A stretch of 64,000 nucleotides of DNA, from assembly GCF_019464495.1 (NCBI RefSeq), contig NZ_CP080492.1:2852001-2916000 (forward strand), written 5' to 3'. This DNA comes from Leucobacter luti (GTDB taxonomy: Bacteria > Actinomycetota > Actinomycetes > Actinomycetales > Microbacteriaceae). The translations under genes and the position numbers were made by a program. Below, piece after piece: positions 9,132 to 20,806 of the stretch. The notes under the pieces were generated by a model. That model was not told the DNA's origin. It saw nothing but the letters and a program-made list of their open reading frames with translations, and made no database searches. Position 1 is the stretch's first letter; each line of letters starts with the position of its first letter.

Positions 9132-9146
9132 CGAGAGTCCTAGACT
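9117..9146 (+). promoter_or_regulatory. groES promoter
   Basis: TTGCAC (-35, 9117-9122), 18-bp spacer, TAGACT (-10, 9141-9146). The -35 box lies inside the CIRCE spacer, so HrcA binding would block polymerase directly. A start near 9153 would give a leader of about 58 nt. Confidence 0.7.
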
Positions 9147-9210
9147 CTGCTGTAGACGCGCTCGCATCGGGCGGGCGCGAGAACGTTCGCACACTGGAAA
9201 GAGGTCAACT

Positions 9211-9507
9211 GTGTCGGTTGCCATCAAGCCGCTCGAGGATCGCATCGTTATCAAGCAGGTCGAGGCCGAGCAGACCACTGCGTCCGGTCTTGTCATCCCT
9301 GACAGCGCCAAGGAGAAGCCCCAGGAGGGCGAGGTCGTCGCCGTAGGCCCCGGCCGCGTTTCCGATAGCGGAACCCGCATCCCGCTCGATGTCGCTGTCG
9401 GCGACATCGTCATCTACTCGAAGTTCGGCGGCACCGAGGTCAAGGTCGGCGGAGACGATTACCTCGTGCTCTCTGCCCGCGACATCCTCGCGGTCGTCAC
9501 GCGCTAA
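9211..9507 (+). CDS. groES: Co-chaperonin GroES
   Basis: 98-residue GroES, the heptameric lid of the GroEL chaperonin. [10 protein letters not shown] at the N-terminus, the mobile loop [21 protein letters not shown] (about residues 16-36) and the core [15 protein letters not shown] are all canonical. GTG start with a GAAAGAGG Shine-Dalgarno. No groEL follows: the gene is closed by a perfect hairpin terminator, so groEL must be elsewhere. HrcA/CIRCE control is expected from the operator upstream. Confidence 0.97.
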   Translation: MSVAIKPLEDRIVIKQVEAEQTTASGLVIPDSAKEKPQEGEVVAVGPGRVSDSGTRIPLDVAVGDIVIYSKFGGTEVKVGGDDYLVLSARDILAVVTR

Positions 9508-9519
9508 TCACACGTGTGC

Positions 9520-9555
9520 AACGGGCTCCCCAGTCTTCGGACTGGGGAGCCCGTT
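9520..9555 (+). terminator. groES terminator
   Basis: AACGGGCTCCCCAGTC (9520-9535), loop TTCG, GACTGGGGAGCCCGTT (9540-9555): a perfect 16-bp stem with a UUCG tetraloop just after groES. Confidence 0.92.
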
Positions 9556-9595
9556 CACGTTTGTGGAGTGGGCAGTGCGAGGTCCCGAGCGGGAG

Positions 9596-9601
9596 TAGAC
9601 T
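9596..9601 (+). promoter_or_regulatory. -10 box for a leaderless rarD transcript
   Basis: TAGACT ends 7 nt before the first base of the GTG start of rarD, so transcription would begin at or next to the start codon. No Shine-Dalgarno is seen before that GTG. The -35 region is weak. Confidence 0.5.
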
Positions 9602-9607
9602 GAATCG

Positions 9608-10531
9608 GTGAAGCAGACTCGCGCAGGATTGGGATACGGACTCGGCGCTTACCTGCTCTGGGGCACATTCCCGTTCTATTTCGGCTTGATCGCCATGGTG
9701 AACCCGCTCGAAGTCGTGCCGTGGCGAGTTGGCGCGACACTCGTGTTCTGCGCCATTCTCGCGACACTCACCCGGCGCTGGGGGCAGGTCGTTCAGATCC
9801 TGCGCACACCGAAACTCCTCGGGTGGTTCGCGCTCTCCGCGGTGCTGCTCTACGCCAACTGGCAGATTTTCGTGATCGGGGTGATGAGCGGACATGTCAT
9901 CGAGACATCTCTCGGCTATTTCATCAATCCACTCTTCACGATCCTGATCGGGGTTGCGGTACGTGGTGAGCGGCTCACGCGCCTGCAGTGGATCGCGGTC
10001 GCCATCGCGACAGTCGGCGTTGTTATCGCCGCGGTCGCCTATGGCTCCTTCCCGTGGATCGCGCTTGGCCTTGCCTTCACATTCGGGCTCTACGGTGCCG
10101 TGCATAAGCACGCGGGCGAATCAGTTGATGGGATCACCGGTCTCACGATCGAAACCCTCACCACAGCTCCGATCGCGGTGGCGCAGATGGCACTCGTTGC
10201 GAGTTTCGCGGGACTCACCGCGTTCACGCACGGGCCGGGGATTATGGCACTCGTGCTCTTCAGCGGAGTCATGACCGGGATTCCGCTCATCCTCTTCGGT
10301 GAGTCCGCGCGGCGGCTCCCACTCTCGTACCTCGGCTTCCTACAATTTCTCACCCCGATTCTCGGTTTCCTCTACGGCTACTTCGTGATGCACGAGGACG
10401 TTTCGACGGGGCGCTGGATCGGGTTTGTCGCGGTGTGGATTGCACTGGTGATCCTCATCACCGACATGGTGTTGCAGCTGCGCCGTTCGCCCGGGGCGCA
10501 GCTCGCAACCGGCCCAATTCCCTTAGACTGA
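9608..10531 (+). CDS. rarD: EamA/DMT-family transporter RarD
   Basis: 307-residue inner-membrane protein of the drug/metabolite transporter superfamily, with about ten helices in two EamA halves. The N-terminus GLGYGLGAYLLWGTFPFYF and the segment NWQIFVIGVMSGHVIETSLG are the RarD subfamily signatures (chloramphenicol-sensitivity protein RarD). The substrate is not established. GTG start, probably leaderless (see the -10 at 9596). Positioned alone between groES and guaB. Confidence 0.9.
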   Translation: MKQTRAGLGYGLGAYLLWGTFPFYFGLIAMVNPLEVVPWRVGATLVFCAILATLTRRWGQVVQILRTPKLLGWFALSAVLLYANWQIFVIGVMSGHVIETSLGYFINPLFTILIGVAVRGERLTRLQWIAVAIATVGVVIAAVAYGSFPWIALGLAFTFGLYGAVHKHAGESVDGITGLTIETLTTAPIAVAQMALVASFAGLTAFTHGPGIMALVLFSGVMTGIPLILFGESARRLPLSYLGFLQFLTPILGFLYGYFVMHEDVSTGRWIGFVAVWIALVILITDMVLQLRRSPGAQLATGPIPLD

Positions 10532-10597
10532 TGAGGATACGGTGGCCGTATCCCTGGCCGCTTCGTACCCACCGGTCTCCAACCACAACACAGATGA

Positions 10598-12106
<1,509 letters not shown>

Positions 12107-12123
12107 ATCTCGTTCACGCACGA

Positions 12124-12162
12124 CTGAGCCCCGCCCCGATCACAGATCGGGGCGGGGCTCAG
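12124..12162 (+). terminator. guaB terminator
   Basis: CTGAGCCCCGCCCCGATC (12124-12141), loop ACA, GATCGGGGCGGGGCTCAG (12145-12162): a perfect 18-bp GC-rich stem. Confidence 0.9.
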
Positions 12163-12266
12163 TGCGATGTGAGCTGAACGCCGCAGGCAGCGGCTTCCGG
12201 GGTTCACGCCGGGGCTGCCATCGGCGTCCCGTGCGCCCCTCGGGAGGCGCCCAGCAGAACGCCCGA

Positions 12267-12272
12267 TAGACT
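12267..12272 (+). promoter_or_regulatory. -10 box for a leaderless guaB3 transcript
   Basis: TAGACT ends 7 nt before the first base of the GTG at 12279. The next bases (actgag) leave no room for a Shine-Dalgarno if transcription starts at the usual distance. Confidence 0.5.
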
Positions 12273-12278
12273 ACTGAG

Positions 12279-13400
12279 GTGAGCAACGAGATCGAGATCG
12301 GCCGCGGCAAGCGCGCACGTCGTGTGTACACCTTCGACGAGATCGGAGTGGTCCCCACCAGGCGCACCCGAGACCCTGAGCTGGTCTCGACGTCTTGGTC
12401 GATTGATGCCTTCCACTTCGATATCCCGGTGCTCGGTGCCCCGATGGACTCGGTGATGTCACCGGATTCGGCTATCGCGCTCGGAAAGCTCGGAGGCCTC
12501 GGAGTCCTGAACCTCGAGGGGCTGTGGACCCGCCACGACGATCCCGAAACGCTTCTTGCCGAACTCGCGCAGATCACTGACGAGGCTGCAGCGCTGCAGC
12601 GGATGCGTGAGCTCTATGCCGCGCCGATCCGCCCTGAGCTGATTCGGGATCGAATCGGCCAGATTCGCGATGCGGGTGTCACCGTCGCGGGTGCGCTCTC
12701 ACCGCACCGCACTGCGGAGTTCACCGAGACCGTGGTCAAGGCTGGCGTCGATATGTTTGTGATCCGCGGCAACACCGTGTCGGCTGAGCACGTCGCCCGC
12801 GAGGGGCGTGAACCACTCAACCTCAAGCAGTTCATCTATGAGCTCGACGTGCCCGTGATTGTGGGCGGCGCGGCGACCTACCAGTCGGCGCTCCACCTGA
12901 TGCGCACCGGAGCGGCAGGCGTGCTCGTTGGCTTCGGCGGTGGCGCCTCGTCAACGACCCGTGCAACGCTCGGAATTCGCGCTCCAATGGCCTCCGCAAT
13001 CGCCGACGTCGCTGGCGCGCGCTCGGACTACCTCGACGAGTCGGGTGGACGGTATGTGCACGTGATTGCCGACGGTGGCCTCGGCACCTCGGGTGACATG
13101 ATCAAGGCGGTCGCCTGTGGCGCCGATGCGGTGATGCTCGGCGGCGCGCTCGCAAAAGCCTCTGACGCGCCCGGTCGTGGGTGGCACTGGGGGCAGGAAG
13201 CGCACCACGAAGACCTGCCGCGTGGCCGACGTGCCGCGGTCGCTCCGGTAGCCCCGCTCACCGAGATCCTGAACGGACCGGCACATGTCGCGGACGGCAG
13301 CGCAAACCTCGTGGGCGCACTGCGCCGCGCAATGGCGACAACGGGCTATTCCGAACTCAAAGAGTTCCAGCGCGTCGGCCTCGTCTACGCCGAACGCTAG
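12279..13400 (+). CDS. guaB3: GuaB3 family IMP dehydrogenase-related protein
   Basis: 373-residue IMPDH/GMP-reductase barrel without CBS domains, the GuaB3 branch conserved in actinobacteria next to guaB. GAPMDSVMSPDSAIALGKLGG and the phosphate-binding HVIADGGLGTSGDMIKA motifs are present. The active-site loop reads GFGGGASSTTRATLG; the catalytic cysteine of IMPDH (GSICTTR) is a serine here. Its exact reaction is therefore uncertain: purine-nucleotide binding is likely, IMPDH chemistry is not assured. GTG start, probable leaderless transcript. Confidence 0.9.
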   Translation: MSNEIEIGRGKRARRVYTFDEIGVVPTRRTRDPELVSTSWSIDAFHFDIPVLGAPMDSVMSPDSAIALGKLGGLGVLNLEGLWTRHDDPETLLAELAQITDEAAALQRMRELYAAPIRPELIRDRIGQIRDAGVTVAGALSPHRTAEFTETVVKAGVDMFVIRGNTVSAEHVAREGREPLNLKQFIYELDVPVIVGGAATYQSALHLMRTGAAGVLVGFGGGASSTTRATLGIRAPMASAIADVAGARSDYLDESGGRYVHVIADGGLGTSGDMIKAVACGADAVMLGGALAKASDAPGRGWHWGQEAHHEDLPRGRRAAVAPVAPLTEILNGPAHVADGSANLVGALRRAMATTGYSELKEFQRVGLVYAER

Positions 13401-13463
13401 ACCGACCGCGACGGCGTCGCACCCGCTGCGCCGCACCCGAGCCGAGAATCGAGAACGCACCAG

Positions 13464-14374
13464 TTGCCGACACCGTCAAAGCCTGAGTACCTGGGGGAGC
13501 CGACCCTCGGTCAGGTGATGCGCCGACCGATCTGGATCCTGGCGCTGCTGTGCGCCTTCATCGTTGCCGGGGCATTCGCCTGGCTCGGCCAGTGGCAGAT
13601 GGGCATCGCTGTGCGCTCTGGCGACCAGGTGACCGTTGACACCGAGACTCCGCGGACGCTTGCCGAGGTGAGTGACCTCGCGAAGGGAGTGACCGAGGAC
13701 GCTGCTGGGGTGGTCGTGAACGTGTCAGGCGAATTCGTTCCCGGCGACACCCGCGTGGTCGCCCCGCGCGACAACGCCGGGAAAACGGGTGCGTGGGTGG
13801 TGGGTCACCTGATCACGGACCCCCTGAGCGCGCGCACCTCGCCGTGGCGATTGGGTGGGCACCCAGCGAGGCCGCGGCAGAGCGGGCGCTCGTCGCTCTC
13901 GACGCAGATCCGGCGCTCACGATGCCACGCGACCTCCAGGGCCGGTATATGCCGCCTGAAGGGCCGCAGGTCCCCGGTCCGAGCGACGATCCGCAGATGA
14001 TGCGCACGATGATTCCCGCGCACTTCGCGAACGTGTGGGCCGACGTTGATGCTCCCGTCTACTCGGGGTACCTCGTGCTGCACGACGACGGCGACATTCC
14101 TGCGCTCCTCGCGAGCGCTGACCTCGACCCAATCGACTCGGTTCCGCCGCTGCCGCCAGAGACGGTGAGCTGGCTCAACGTGTTCTACGCGATTGAGTGG
14201 GTCGTATTTGCCGGCTTCGCAGTGTTCTTCTGGTTCCGGCTCACGCGTGATGCGTGGGAGAAGGAGCACGAACTGCAAGAGCTTGAGGCAGAAGCCGCCG
14301 CCTCAGGCGCAGGTGATGGCACGGAGGCGGCAGACGATGCCGACGCTTCTGGCACGCGCACTCGCTCAGAATAG
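13464..14374 (+). pseudogene. SURF1 family cytochrome oxidase assembly protein, one frameshift
   Basis: SURF1 is a membrane protein that helps assemble heme-copper (aa3-type) oxidase. The frame opens at a TTG (MPTPSKPEYLGEP...), gives the first helix RPIWILALLCAFIVAGAFAWLGQWQ-like segment, and runs to GAWVVGHLITDP. It then continues in another frame as ERAHLAVAIGWAPSEAAAE to the second helix near WLNVFYAIEWVVFAGFAVFF and the end. Adding one C to the CCCCC run at 13820-13824 restores ITDPPERAHLAVAIGWA and a 303-residue protein of normal length. Neighbours are guaB3 and DUF3817. Either a base-call error or a real knock-out. Confidence 0.82.
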
Positions 14375-14377
14375 AAT
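14372..14377 (+). promoter_or_regulatory. -10 box for the DUF3817 gene
   Basis: TAGAAT overlaps the end of SURF1; its last base is 8 nt before the first base of the ATG at 14385, which would give a leaderless transcript. This favours 14385 over the ATG at 14376, which lies inside the box. Confidence 0.4.
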
Positions 14378-14384
14378 GGACATC

Positions 14385-14837
14385 ATGCAACTCCAGCCCA
14401 AGCCAGCAGATTACCCACGCATTCGCAAGGCGCTGAGCTTCTATAAGGTCACCTCGGTGATCACCGGTGTCATGCTCCTCCTGCTCGTCGCAGTGATGAT
14501 CATGAAGTACGCGTTCAACGTGCAGTTGTTCCTGTTCACCCCGAACGCCTTCGCAGAATTCGTGCCGCTCGCCCCGGAGGGGGTCGACAGTGATTTTGTG
14601 CCGCAGGGCTTCGACCTGTTCAAGGCGATCCTGATCGCTCACGGCTGGTTCTATGTGGTGTACCTCGTCTCCGACTTCATGCTCTGGAGCCCCATGCGGT
14701 GGCACTTTGGGCGGTTCTTGCTCATCGCACTGGGCGGTGTGATTCCGTTCATGTCGTTCTTCCTTGAAGCACGGATCGTGCGTCAGGTCACTGGCTACCT
14801 TGATGCACACGCGGCGAAAGCCGAAGTCTCGGCATAG
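14385..14837 (+). CDS. DUF3817 domain integral membrane protein
   Basis: 150-residue membrane protein of unknown function, conserved next to guaA in Microbacteriaceae and relatives. It has three helices: the first about residues 22-45 (VITGVMLLLLVAVMIMKYAF), one near LIAHGWFYVVYLVSDFML, and one near FLLIALGGVIPFMSFFLEAR. The ending RIVRQVTGYL is typical of DUF3817. The frame is open further upstream inside SURF1, and an ATG at 14376 is an alternative start. The pattern suggests a small inner-membrane protein, possibly linked to respiration by its SURF1 neighbour. Confidence 0.82.
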   Translation: MQLQPKPADYPRIRKALSFYKVTSVITGVMLLLLVAVMIMKYAFNVQLFLFTPNAFAEFVPLAPEGVDSDFVPQGFDLFKAILIAHGWFYVVYLVSDFMLWSPMRWHFGRFLLIALGGVIPFMSFFLEARIVRQVTGYLDAHAAKAEVSA

Positions 14838-14941
14838 CTGCAGCGATGCGCGGGCACCGATCTGTGGCGCGTGCATCTGATTTCCCGCAGTAGAATCGTC
14901 ATCTACTCCCTCTCGAATCCGAAAGGCCACACCACTCGAAC

Positions 14942-16534
14942 ATGGCGACACAGGCAGAACAAATGGACACCGGGCAGCGCCCTGTCCTCGTGGTAGATTT
15001 CGGCGCGCAGTACGCGCAGCTGATCGCCCGTCGGGTACGCGAGGCCGGGGTCTACTCCGAGCTCGTCCCGCACACGGTCACAGCGGCCGAGGTCACGGCG
15101 CTGAACCCGCTCGGGATCGTGCTTTCCGGCGGCCCCTCCTCGGTCTACGAGGTCGGTGCTCCCCAGTTCGACGACGCGATTTTTGAGCTTGGGATCCCCG
15201 TGCTCGGGATCTGCTACGGCTTCCAGGTGATGGCGCGTGCACTCGGCGGCACCGTCGGCAACACCGGTGATCGCGAGTACGGCGCCACTGAGGCGACCGT
15301 GGTCGGCGATGGCGGGGCGATCCTCGGCGGTCAGCCCGCCACCCAGAACGTGTGGATGAGCCACGGCGACGCTGTGCAGAGCGCACCTGAGGGGTTCGAC
15401 GTCCTCGCGCGTACCGACGTCACGCCCGTTGCAGCGTTCGGTTCGCCTGCGCGCAAACTGTATGGCGTGCAGTGGCACCCTGAGGTGAAGCACTCTGACC
15501 ACGGCCAGCAGATTCTGGAGAACTTCCTGCACCACGTGGCGGAGATCCCATCTGACTGGAACGCTGGCAATGTGATCGCGGATCAGATCGAGCGCATTCG
15601 CGCACAGGTCGGAACTGCGCGTGTGATCTCGGCAATGTCCGGTGGCGTCGATTCCGCCGTTTCGACGGCGCTCGTACACAAGGCGATCGGCGATCAGCTG
15701 ACCGCCGTGTTCGTAGACCACGGTCTGCTGCGCAAGGGGGAGCGCGAGCAGGTCGAGCGCGACTATGTCGCCTCGACCGGTGTGCACCTCATCACCGTTG
15801 AGGCAGAGGACACGTTCCTCGGTCACCTCGCAGGTGTGACAGACCCCGAAGAAAAGCGCAAGATCATCGGGCGCGAGTTCATTCGCTCGTTCGAGAAGGT
15901 GCAGCGCGAGCTCGTCGCCGAGGCCAAGGCTGAGGGCGAGTCCGTGAAGTTTCTCGTGCAGGGCACCCTCTACCCCGACGTGGTTGAGTCGGGTGGCGGA
16001 GCGGGCACCGCAAACATCAAGTCGCACCACAACGTCGGCGGACTTCCCGATGATCTCGACTTCGAACTGATTGAGCCGCTCCGCGCCCTCTTTAAAGACG
16101 AAGTGCGCGCGATCGGCCGCGAGCTCGGCATTCCTGAGCAGATCGTCGGGCGCCAGCCGTTCCCTGGGCCCGGCCTGGGCATCCGCATCGTGGGAGAAGT
16201 CACACGCGAGCGGCTCGATGTCTTGCGCGAGGCTGACGCGATCGCTCGCGCTGAGCTGACCGCTGCGGGACTGGACCAGGAGATTTGGCAGTGCCCTGTG
16301 GTGTTGCTCGCTGACGTCCGCTCCGTTGGTGTGCAGGGCGATGGCCGCACCTATGGACACCCGATCGTGCTGCGTCCCGTGTCCTCTGAAGATGCGATGA
16401 CGGCCGACTGGACCCGCGTCCCGTACGAGGTGCTCGCGCGCATCTCCAACCGGATTACCAACCAGGTGCCCGAGGTCAACCGCGTGGTACTCGACGTGAC
16501 GTCGAAGCCACCGGGGACTATCGAGTGGGAGTAA
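14942..16534 (+). CDS. guaA: GMP synthase (glutamine-hydrolysing)
   Basis: GuaA amidates XMP to GMP using glutamine and ATP. The 530-residue protein has the class I glutaminase domain at about residues 17-205 (nucleophile in GICYGFQ, then the QWHPEVKHS histidine-glutamate pair), the ATP-pyrophosphatase domain (P-loop [14 protein letters not shown], about 233-246), and the C-terminal dimerisation domain ([27 protein letters not shown]). ATG 14942; an aaagg purine run lies about 20 nt upstream. With guaB and guaB3 it completes the IMP-to-GMP branch in this neighbourhood. Confidence 0.97.
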   Translation: MATQAEQMDTGQRPVLVVDFGAQYAQLIARRVREAGVYSELVPHTVTAAEVTALNPLGIVLSGGPSSVYEVGAPQFDDAIFELGIPVLGICYGFQVMARALGGTVGNTGDREYGATEATVVGDGGAILGGQPATQNVWMSHGDAVQSAPEGFDVLARTDVTPVAAFGSPARKLYGVQWHPEVKHSDHGQQILENFLHHVAEIPSDWNAGNVIADQIERIRAQVGTARVISAMSGGVDSAVSTALVHKAIGDQLTAVFVDHGLLRKGEREQVERDYVASTGVHLITVEAEDTFLGHLAGVTDPEEKRKIIGREFIRSFEKVQRELVAEAKAEGESVKFLVQGTLYPDVVESGGGAGTANIKSHHNVGGLPDDLDFELIEPLRALFKDEVRAIGRELGIPEQIVGRQPFPGPGLGIRIVGEVTRERLDVLREADAIARAELTAAGLDQEIWQCPVVLLADVRSVGVQGDGRTYGHPIVLRPVSSEDAMTADWTRVPYEVLARISNRITNQVPEVNRVVLDVTSKPPGTIEWE

Positions 16535-16539
16535 GCCAC

Positions 16540-16580
16540 TAGAGCAGGGCCGGCATGTATGACATGCCGGCCCTGCTCTA
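16540..16580. terminator. Bidirectional terminator after guaA
   Basis: TAGAGCAGGGCCGGCATGT (16540-16558) pairs perfectly with ACATGCCGGCCCTGCTCTA (16562-16580) around a 3-nt loop. It separates convergent guaA and the class V aminotransferase-like gene. Confidence 0.9.
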
Positions 16581-16605
16581 TTCGGTGTGGGATCGGAGCG
16601 CCGGG

Positions 16606-17760
16606 CTACGCGACCGCGACGTTCAGCTCAGCCAGCGCGTGCACCAGCGTGTCGACGTCCTGTTGGTTGGAGTACGCGTGGAACGAGAGCCGCAACCGCT
16701 CACCACGGGGCGAGGTGCCGATGCGATACTCGGCAAGGCGCCCCGCGAGTGCGTCAGGGTCCTGCATGACGATGGCTACTTCTGGTCCGCGATGAGCTGA
16801 GTCGAGCGGGAAATCAAGGGTATGACCCTGGGCCACCAGCTCGGCAGCCAGCTGATCTCGCAGCCCTTCGATGTGACTCCACGTCTCTGCCAGGTCGATT
16901 TTGGCGACCGTCTCGAGCCCCGCCACACCGGCATAGGCCGACGGGATCGGGTGCGTGCCCATTTCGAACCGGCGCGCGTTCTCGGGGTAGTCGACGCCAG
17001 CGGCATCGAACGCAAAGGGATTCACACGTCCGAACCAGCCGGTGAGGCCGGCCGGGCGTTCGACGTTCACACAGTCGCGTACATAGAGCATTGCGATACC
17101 CGGGAGACCGAGCAGGTACTTCAGATTGCCGGTGACGAGGAAGTCGCAGTTCAGTTTCGCAGCTGAGAACGGCAGGACACCGGCTCCCTGATAGGCGTCA
17201 ACGAACACGAGTGCGCCCACGGAGTGTGCGTGTGCGATCACCTGCTCGATCTCCGGTCGTGTGCCGTTGATATAGCTCACCAGCGGGATCGAAACGAGCT
17301 TCGTGCGCTCGTCGATCAGCGGGATCCAATTCTCTGCGTGGAGCGAGGCTTCGATTCCCGGAACGTTGATGACGTCGATCGCGCCCTGTTGTGCGCGCCA
17401 GACATTGCCGACGGAGGGGAACTCTAGATCCGACGTCACCAGTCGGTTGCGCTCGCCGCTCCAATCGAGTGAGGAGACGACCTGGAATGCGGCTTCAGAG
17501 GCGCACGAGAGGACGGCGACGTGTTCGCTATCCACGTCTAACATGCGGCCAGAGAGGGTGCGGTACTCTTCGACTTTGCCGACCCACGCCCCCCACGGAG
17601 CCTGAGCTTCGATGAGGCTCGCGGTCATGCGCTGCATCGTGTGGGCGAGATGATCGGAGAGGGCGCCCTGACTGCACGAAGCGAAGTGCGGGGCGTGATC
17701 GAGCGCGGGGAAGAGCCCGCGGAATTGAGCCGGAGTGAGCGGTGGAACAGTGGCATTCAT
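16606..17760 (-). CDS. Class V aminotransferase-fold PLP enzyme (cysteine desulfurase / kynureninase-like)
   Basis: 384-residue fold-type I PLP enzyme. The PLP lysine is in TGNLKYLLGLPG (about residue 213) and the PLP-ring aspartate in FVDAYQGAG. GTHPIPSAYAGVAGL and GERLRLSFHAYSNQQDVD are typical of the isopenicillin-N-epimerase / kynureninase-like branch. The substrate cannot be read from sequence. No SufE/IscU partner is nearby, so a house-keeping Fe-S role is unlikely. It lies 10 bp after the NhaC transporter gene in the same operon, with a GGGAG Shine-Dalgarno, so it probably acts on the transported compound. Confidence 0.8.
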   Translation of the reverse strand: MNATVPPLTPAQFRGLFPALDHAPHFASCSQGALSDHLAHTMQRMTASLIEAQAPWGAWVGKVEEYRTLSGRMLDVDSEHVAVLSCASEAAFQVVSSLDWSGERNRLVTSDLEFPSVGNVWRAQQGAIDVINVPGIEASLHAENWIPLIDERTKLVSIPLVSYINGTRPEIEQVIAHAHSVGALVFVDAYQGAGVLPFSAAKLNCDFLVTGNLKYLLGLPGIAMLYVRDCVNVERPAGLTGWFGRVNPFAFDAAGVDYPENARRFEMGTHPIPSAYAGVAGLETVAKIDLAETWSHIEGLRDQLAAELVAQGHTLDFPLDSAHRGPEVAIVMQDPDALAGRLAEYRIGTSPRGERLRLSFHAYSNQQDVDTLVHALAELNVAVA

Positions 17761-17770
17761 AGTGAACTCC

Positions 17771-19375
<1,605 letters not shown>

Positions 19376-19543
19376 AGGTCACCTTTGATCTGAGTTTGGC
19401 GGACGCCGGCGTTTGGCGGCGGGGAACGCCCGGCTGTGGGCGCGTGTCCGAGTTTACTCAAACTAAAGAAAACTTCAATAGAAATAAATAATGAGGTGTC
19501 AGGGGTGCTGCGAAGTGTGGCGCGACAGCGCGGGTCGCTCCGC
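19376..19543 (-). promoter_or_regulatory. AT-rich promoter/operator region of the NhaC operon
   Basis: 168 bp between the XRE-cupin gene and nhaC. The stretch 19448-19495 is strikingly AT-rich for this genome (actaaagaaaacttcaatag). It contains the inverted repeat AGTTT-actc-AAACT (19451-19464). This is a reasonable promoter plus operator for the regulator encoded just upstream. Exact -35/-10 boxes cannot be assigned with confidence. Confidence 0.45.
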
Positions 19544-20104
19544 TCAGAAACTGGGAGGGGTGACTGAGATGGTGAACGACACCATCGCGTCGGTGTTATT
19601 GACGAAACGATGTGGGTGAAGTGATTCGAAGTAGGCGCTGTCGCCAGCCTGGAGCTCAATGGTGTCGCTGTCGACTTCCAGGGTGAGCGTGCCGGAGGAA
19701 ACAAGCACACACTCCTCACTGGGCGGATGCGACCAGAGCGTGTCGCTGGAAGCGGCTCCCGGCTCAAGCTCACCAGCAAGCACCTCGAGCTGGCCGCTGC
19801 CGGGGGAGACGCGCGAGTAAGAGAGTCCACCGTGCGGTGAGCGAATGATCATGCGATCGGCCTCCCGGATGACGCGAACGGGTTGATCGACGCGGTCGGA
19901 GAAGAGATCGAAGAGCGGTGTGTTGAGTGCGCGGGCAATGCGCCTGAGGGCCTCGAGGCTCGGGTCGTTGTTTCCGCGTTCGATCTGGCTCACTTGGGCT
20001 GGCGAGAGCTCGGCCGCTCTGGCAAGCTGCTGCGCAGTCATCCCGATTTCTCGCCGCCGATTGCGGATTCGTTCGCCAAGCACGTCGCTATTCTGGCACA
20101 CCAT
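19544..20104 (-). CDS. XRE-family transcriptional regulator with C-terminal cupin domain
   Basis: 186 residues. N-terminal helix-turn-helix of about 60 residues (IRNRRREIGMTAQQLARAAE, then LSPAQVSQIERGNNDPSLEAL) and a C-terminal cupin_2 sensor (HPPSEECVLVSSGTLTLEVDS, LHPHRFVN). This architecture (PuuR/SinR-cupin type) senses small metabolites, often amino acids or amines, and represses a linked transporter/catabolic operon. Next downstream on the same strand are nhaC and the class V PLP enzyme, the probable targets. The GntR regulator gene ends 54 bp upstream. Confidence 0.88.
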   Translation of the reverse strand: MVCQNSDVLGERIRNRRREIGMTAQQLARAAELSPAQVSQIERGNNDPSLEALRRIARALNTPLFDLFSDRVDQPVRVIREADRMIIRSPHGGLSYSRVSPGSGQLEVLAGELEPGAASSDTLWSHPPSEECVLVSSGTLTLEVDSDTIELQAGDSAYFESLHPHRFVNNTDAMVSFTISVTPPSF

Positions 20105-20158
20105 CAGTCTCAGCTTGTCTCCGGCGCCGAGTGGAAGCGCTCTCCGTGGCCGGCGCGC

Positions 20159-20806
20159 TTACCCGGCACGGATCACCCGCAGCAGGCGGGGCTCGTTCTC
20201 CTCGATGTGGGCGAGCACTGCCCGCTGCGCTTCGAGCGGGTTGCGCGCCAGCACGGCGTCCCGGATGTGCGCGTGATCGCGCAACACCTCGGCCTCCGAG
20301 ACGCGCTCTGCGACCTCGTCGTGCTGAATGAGCCGAATCGCATAGGCCATCTCCACCGCGATCTGCTCGAAGAAGCTGTCGATGCGCGTGCTCCCGATCA
20401 GGGCGATCACGGCGGCGTGAAACCGCAGGTCCATGAGCGCGTGCTTGACCGTGTCCTGGCCTGACCGTGCAGACGCAGCGAGTCGCTCGTACGCCTGGTC
20501 CACAGCCTGCAACTGCGCAAGGGGTGCGGCGATGCAGGACGCAGCGCCCTGGCCTTCGAGTGTGCGCCGCACCCGGTAGAGATCGCTGATGTCTTCCGGC
20601 GTGAACGTTCGCACCACAGCCCCGCGATTGCGCTCGTGGCTCACAAGCCCGGCGCGCGCGAGTTGCAGGAGTGCTTCTCGCGCCGTGCGGCGCGAGCACG
20701 CGTATGTTTCCGCCAGTGCGATCTCACGCAATGGGGTCCCCGGAGTGAGCTCGAGCGAGAGGATCCGCTCTGTGAGCGCCTCTGCCACGAGCTCCGGCGA
20801 GCTCAT
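20159..20806 (-). CDS. GntR-family transcriptional regulator, FCD (FadR/VanR) subfamily
   Basis: 215 residues. N-terminal winged helix (LTERILSLELTPGTPLREIAL, CSRRTAREALLQLARAGLV, RGAVVRTF) and an all-helical FCD ligand domain from about residue 75 with the metal-binding pattern DLRFHAAVIALIGS ... HAHIRDAVL. ATG 20806 is preceded by GAGGAGA; it shares ATGA with the upstream kinase stop, so the two are co-translated. FCD regulators sense acidic or amine metabolites. The two TTGGTGACCAA sites at 21843 and 21885 are the likely operators. Confidence 0.88.
   Translation of the reverse strand: MSSPELVAEALTERILSLELTPGTPLREIALAETYACSRRTAREALLQLARAGLVSHERNRGAVVRTFTPEDISDLYRVRRTLEGQGAASCIAAPLAQLQAVDQAYERLAASARSGQDTVKHALMDLRFHAAVIALIGSTRIDSFFEQIAVEMAYAIRLIQHDEVAERVSEAEVLRDHAHIRDAVLARNPLEAQRAVLAHIEENEPRLLRVIRAG

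Noticed and set aside
13464..14374. Programmed ribosomal frameshift in SURF1 or asparaginase
   Set aside because: No slippery heptamer with downstream structure is seen, and the same one-base-short pattern in many unrelated genes argues for mutation or base-calling.
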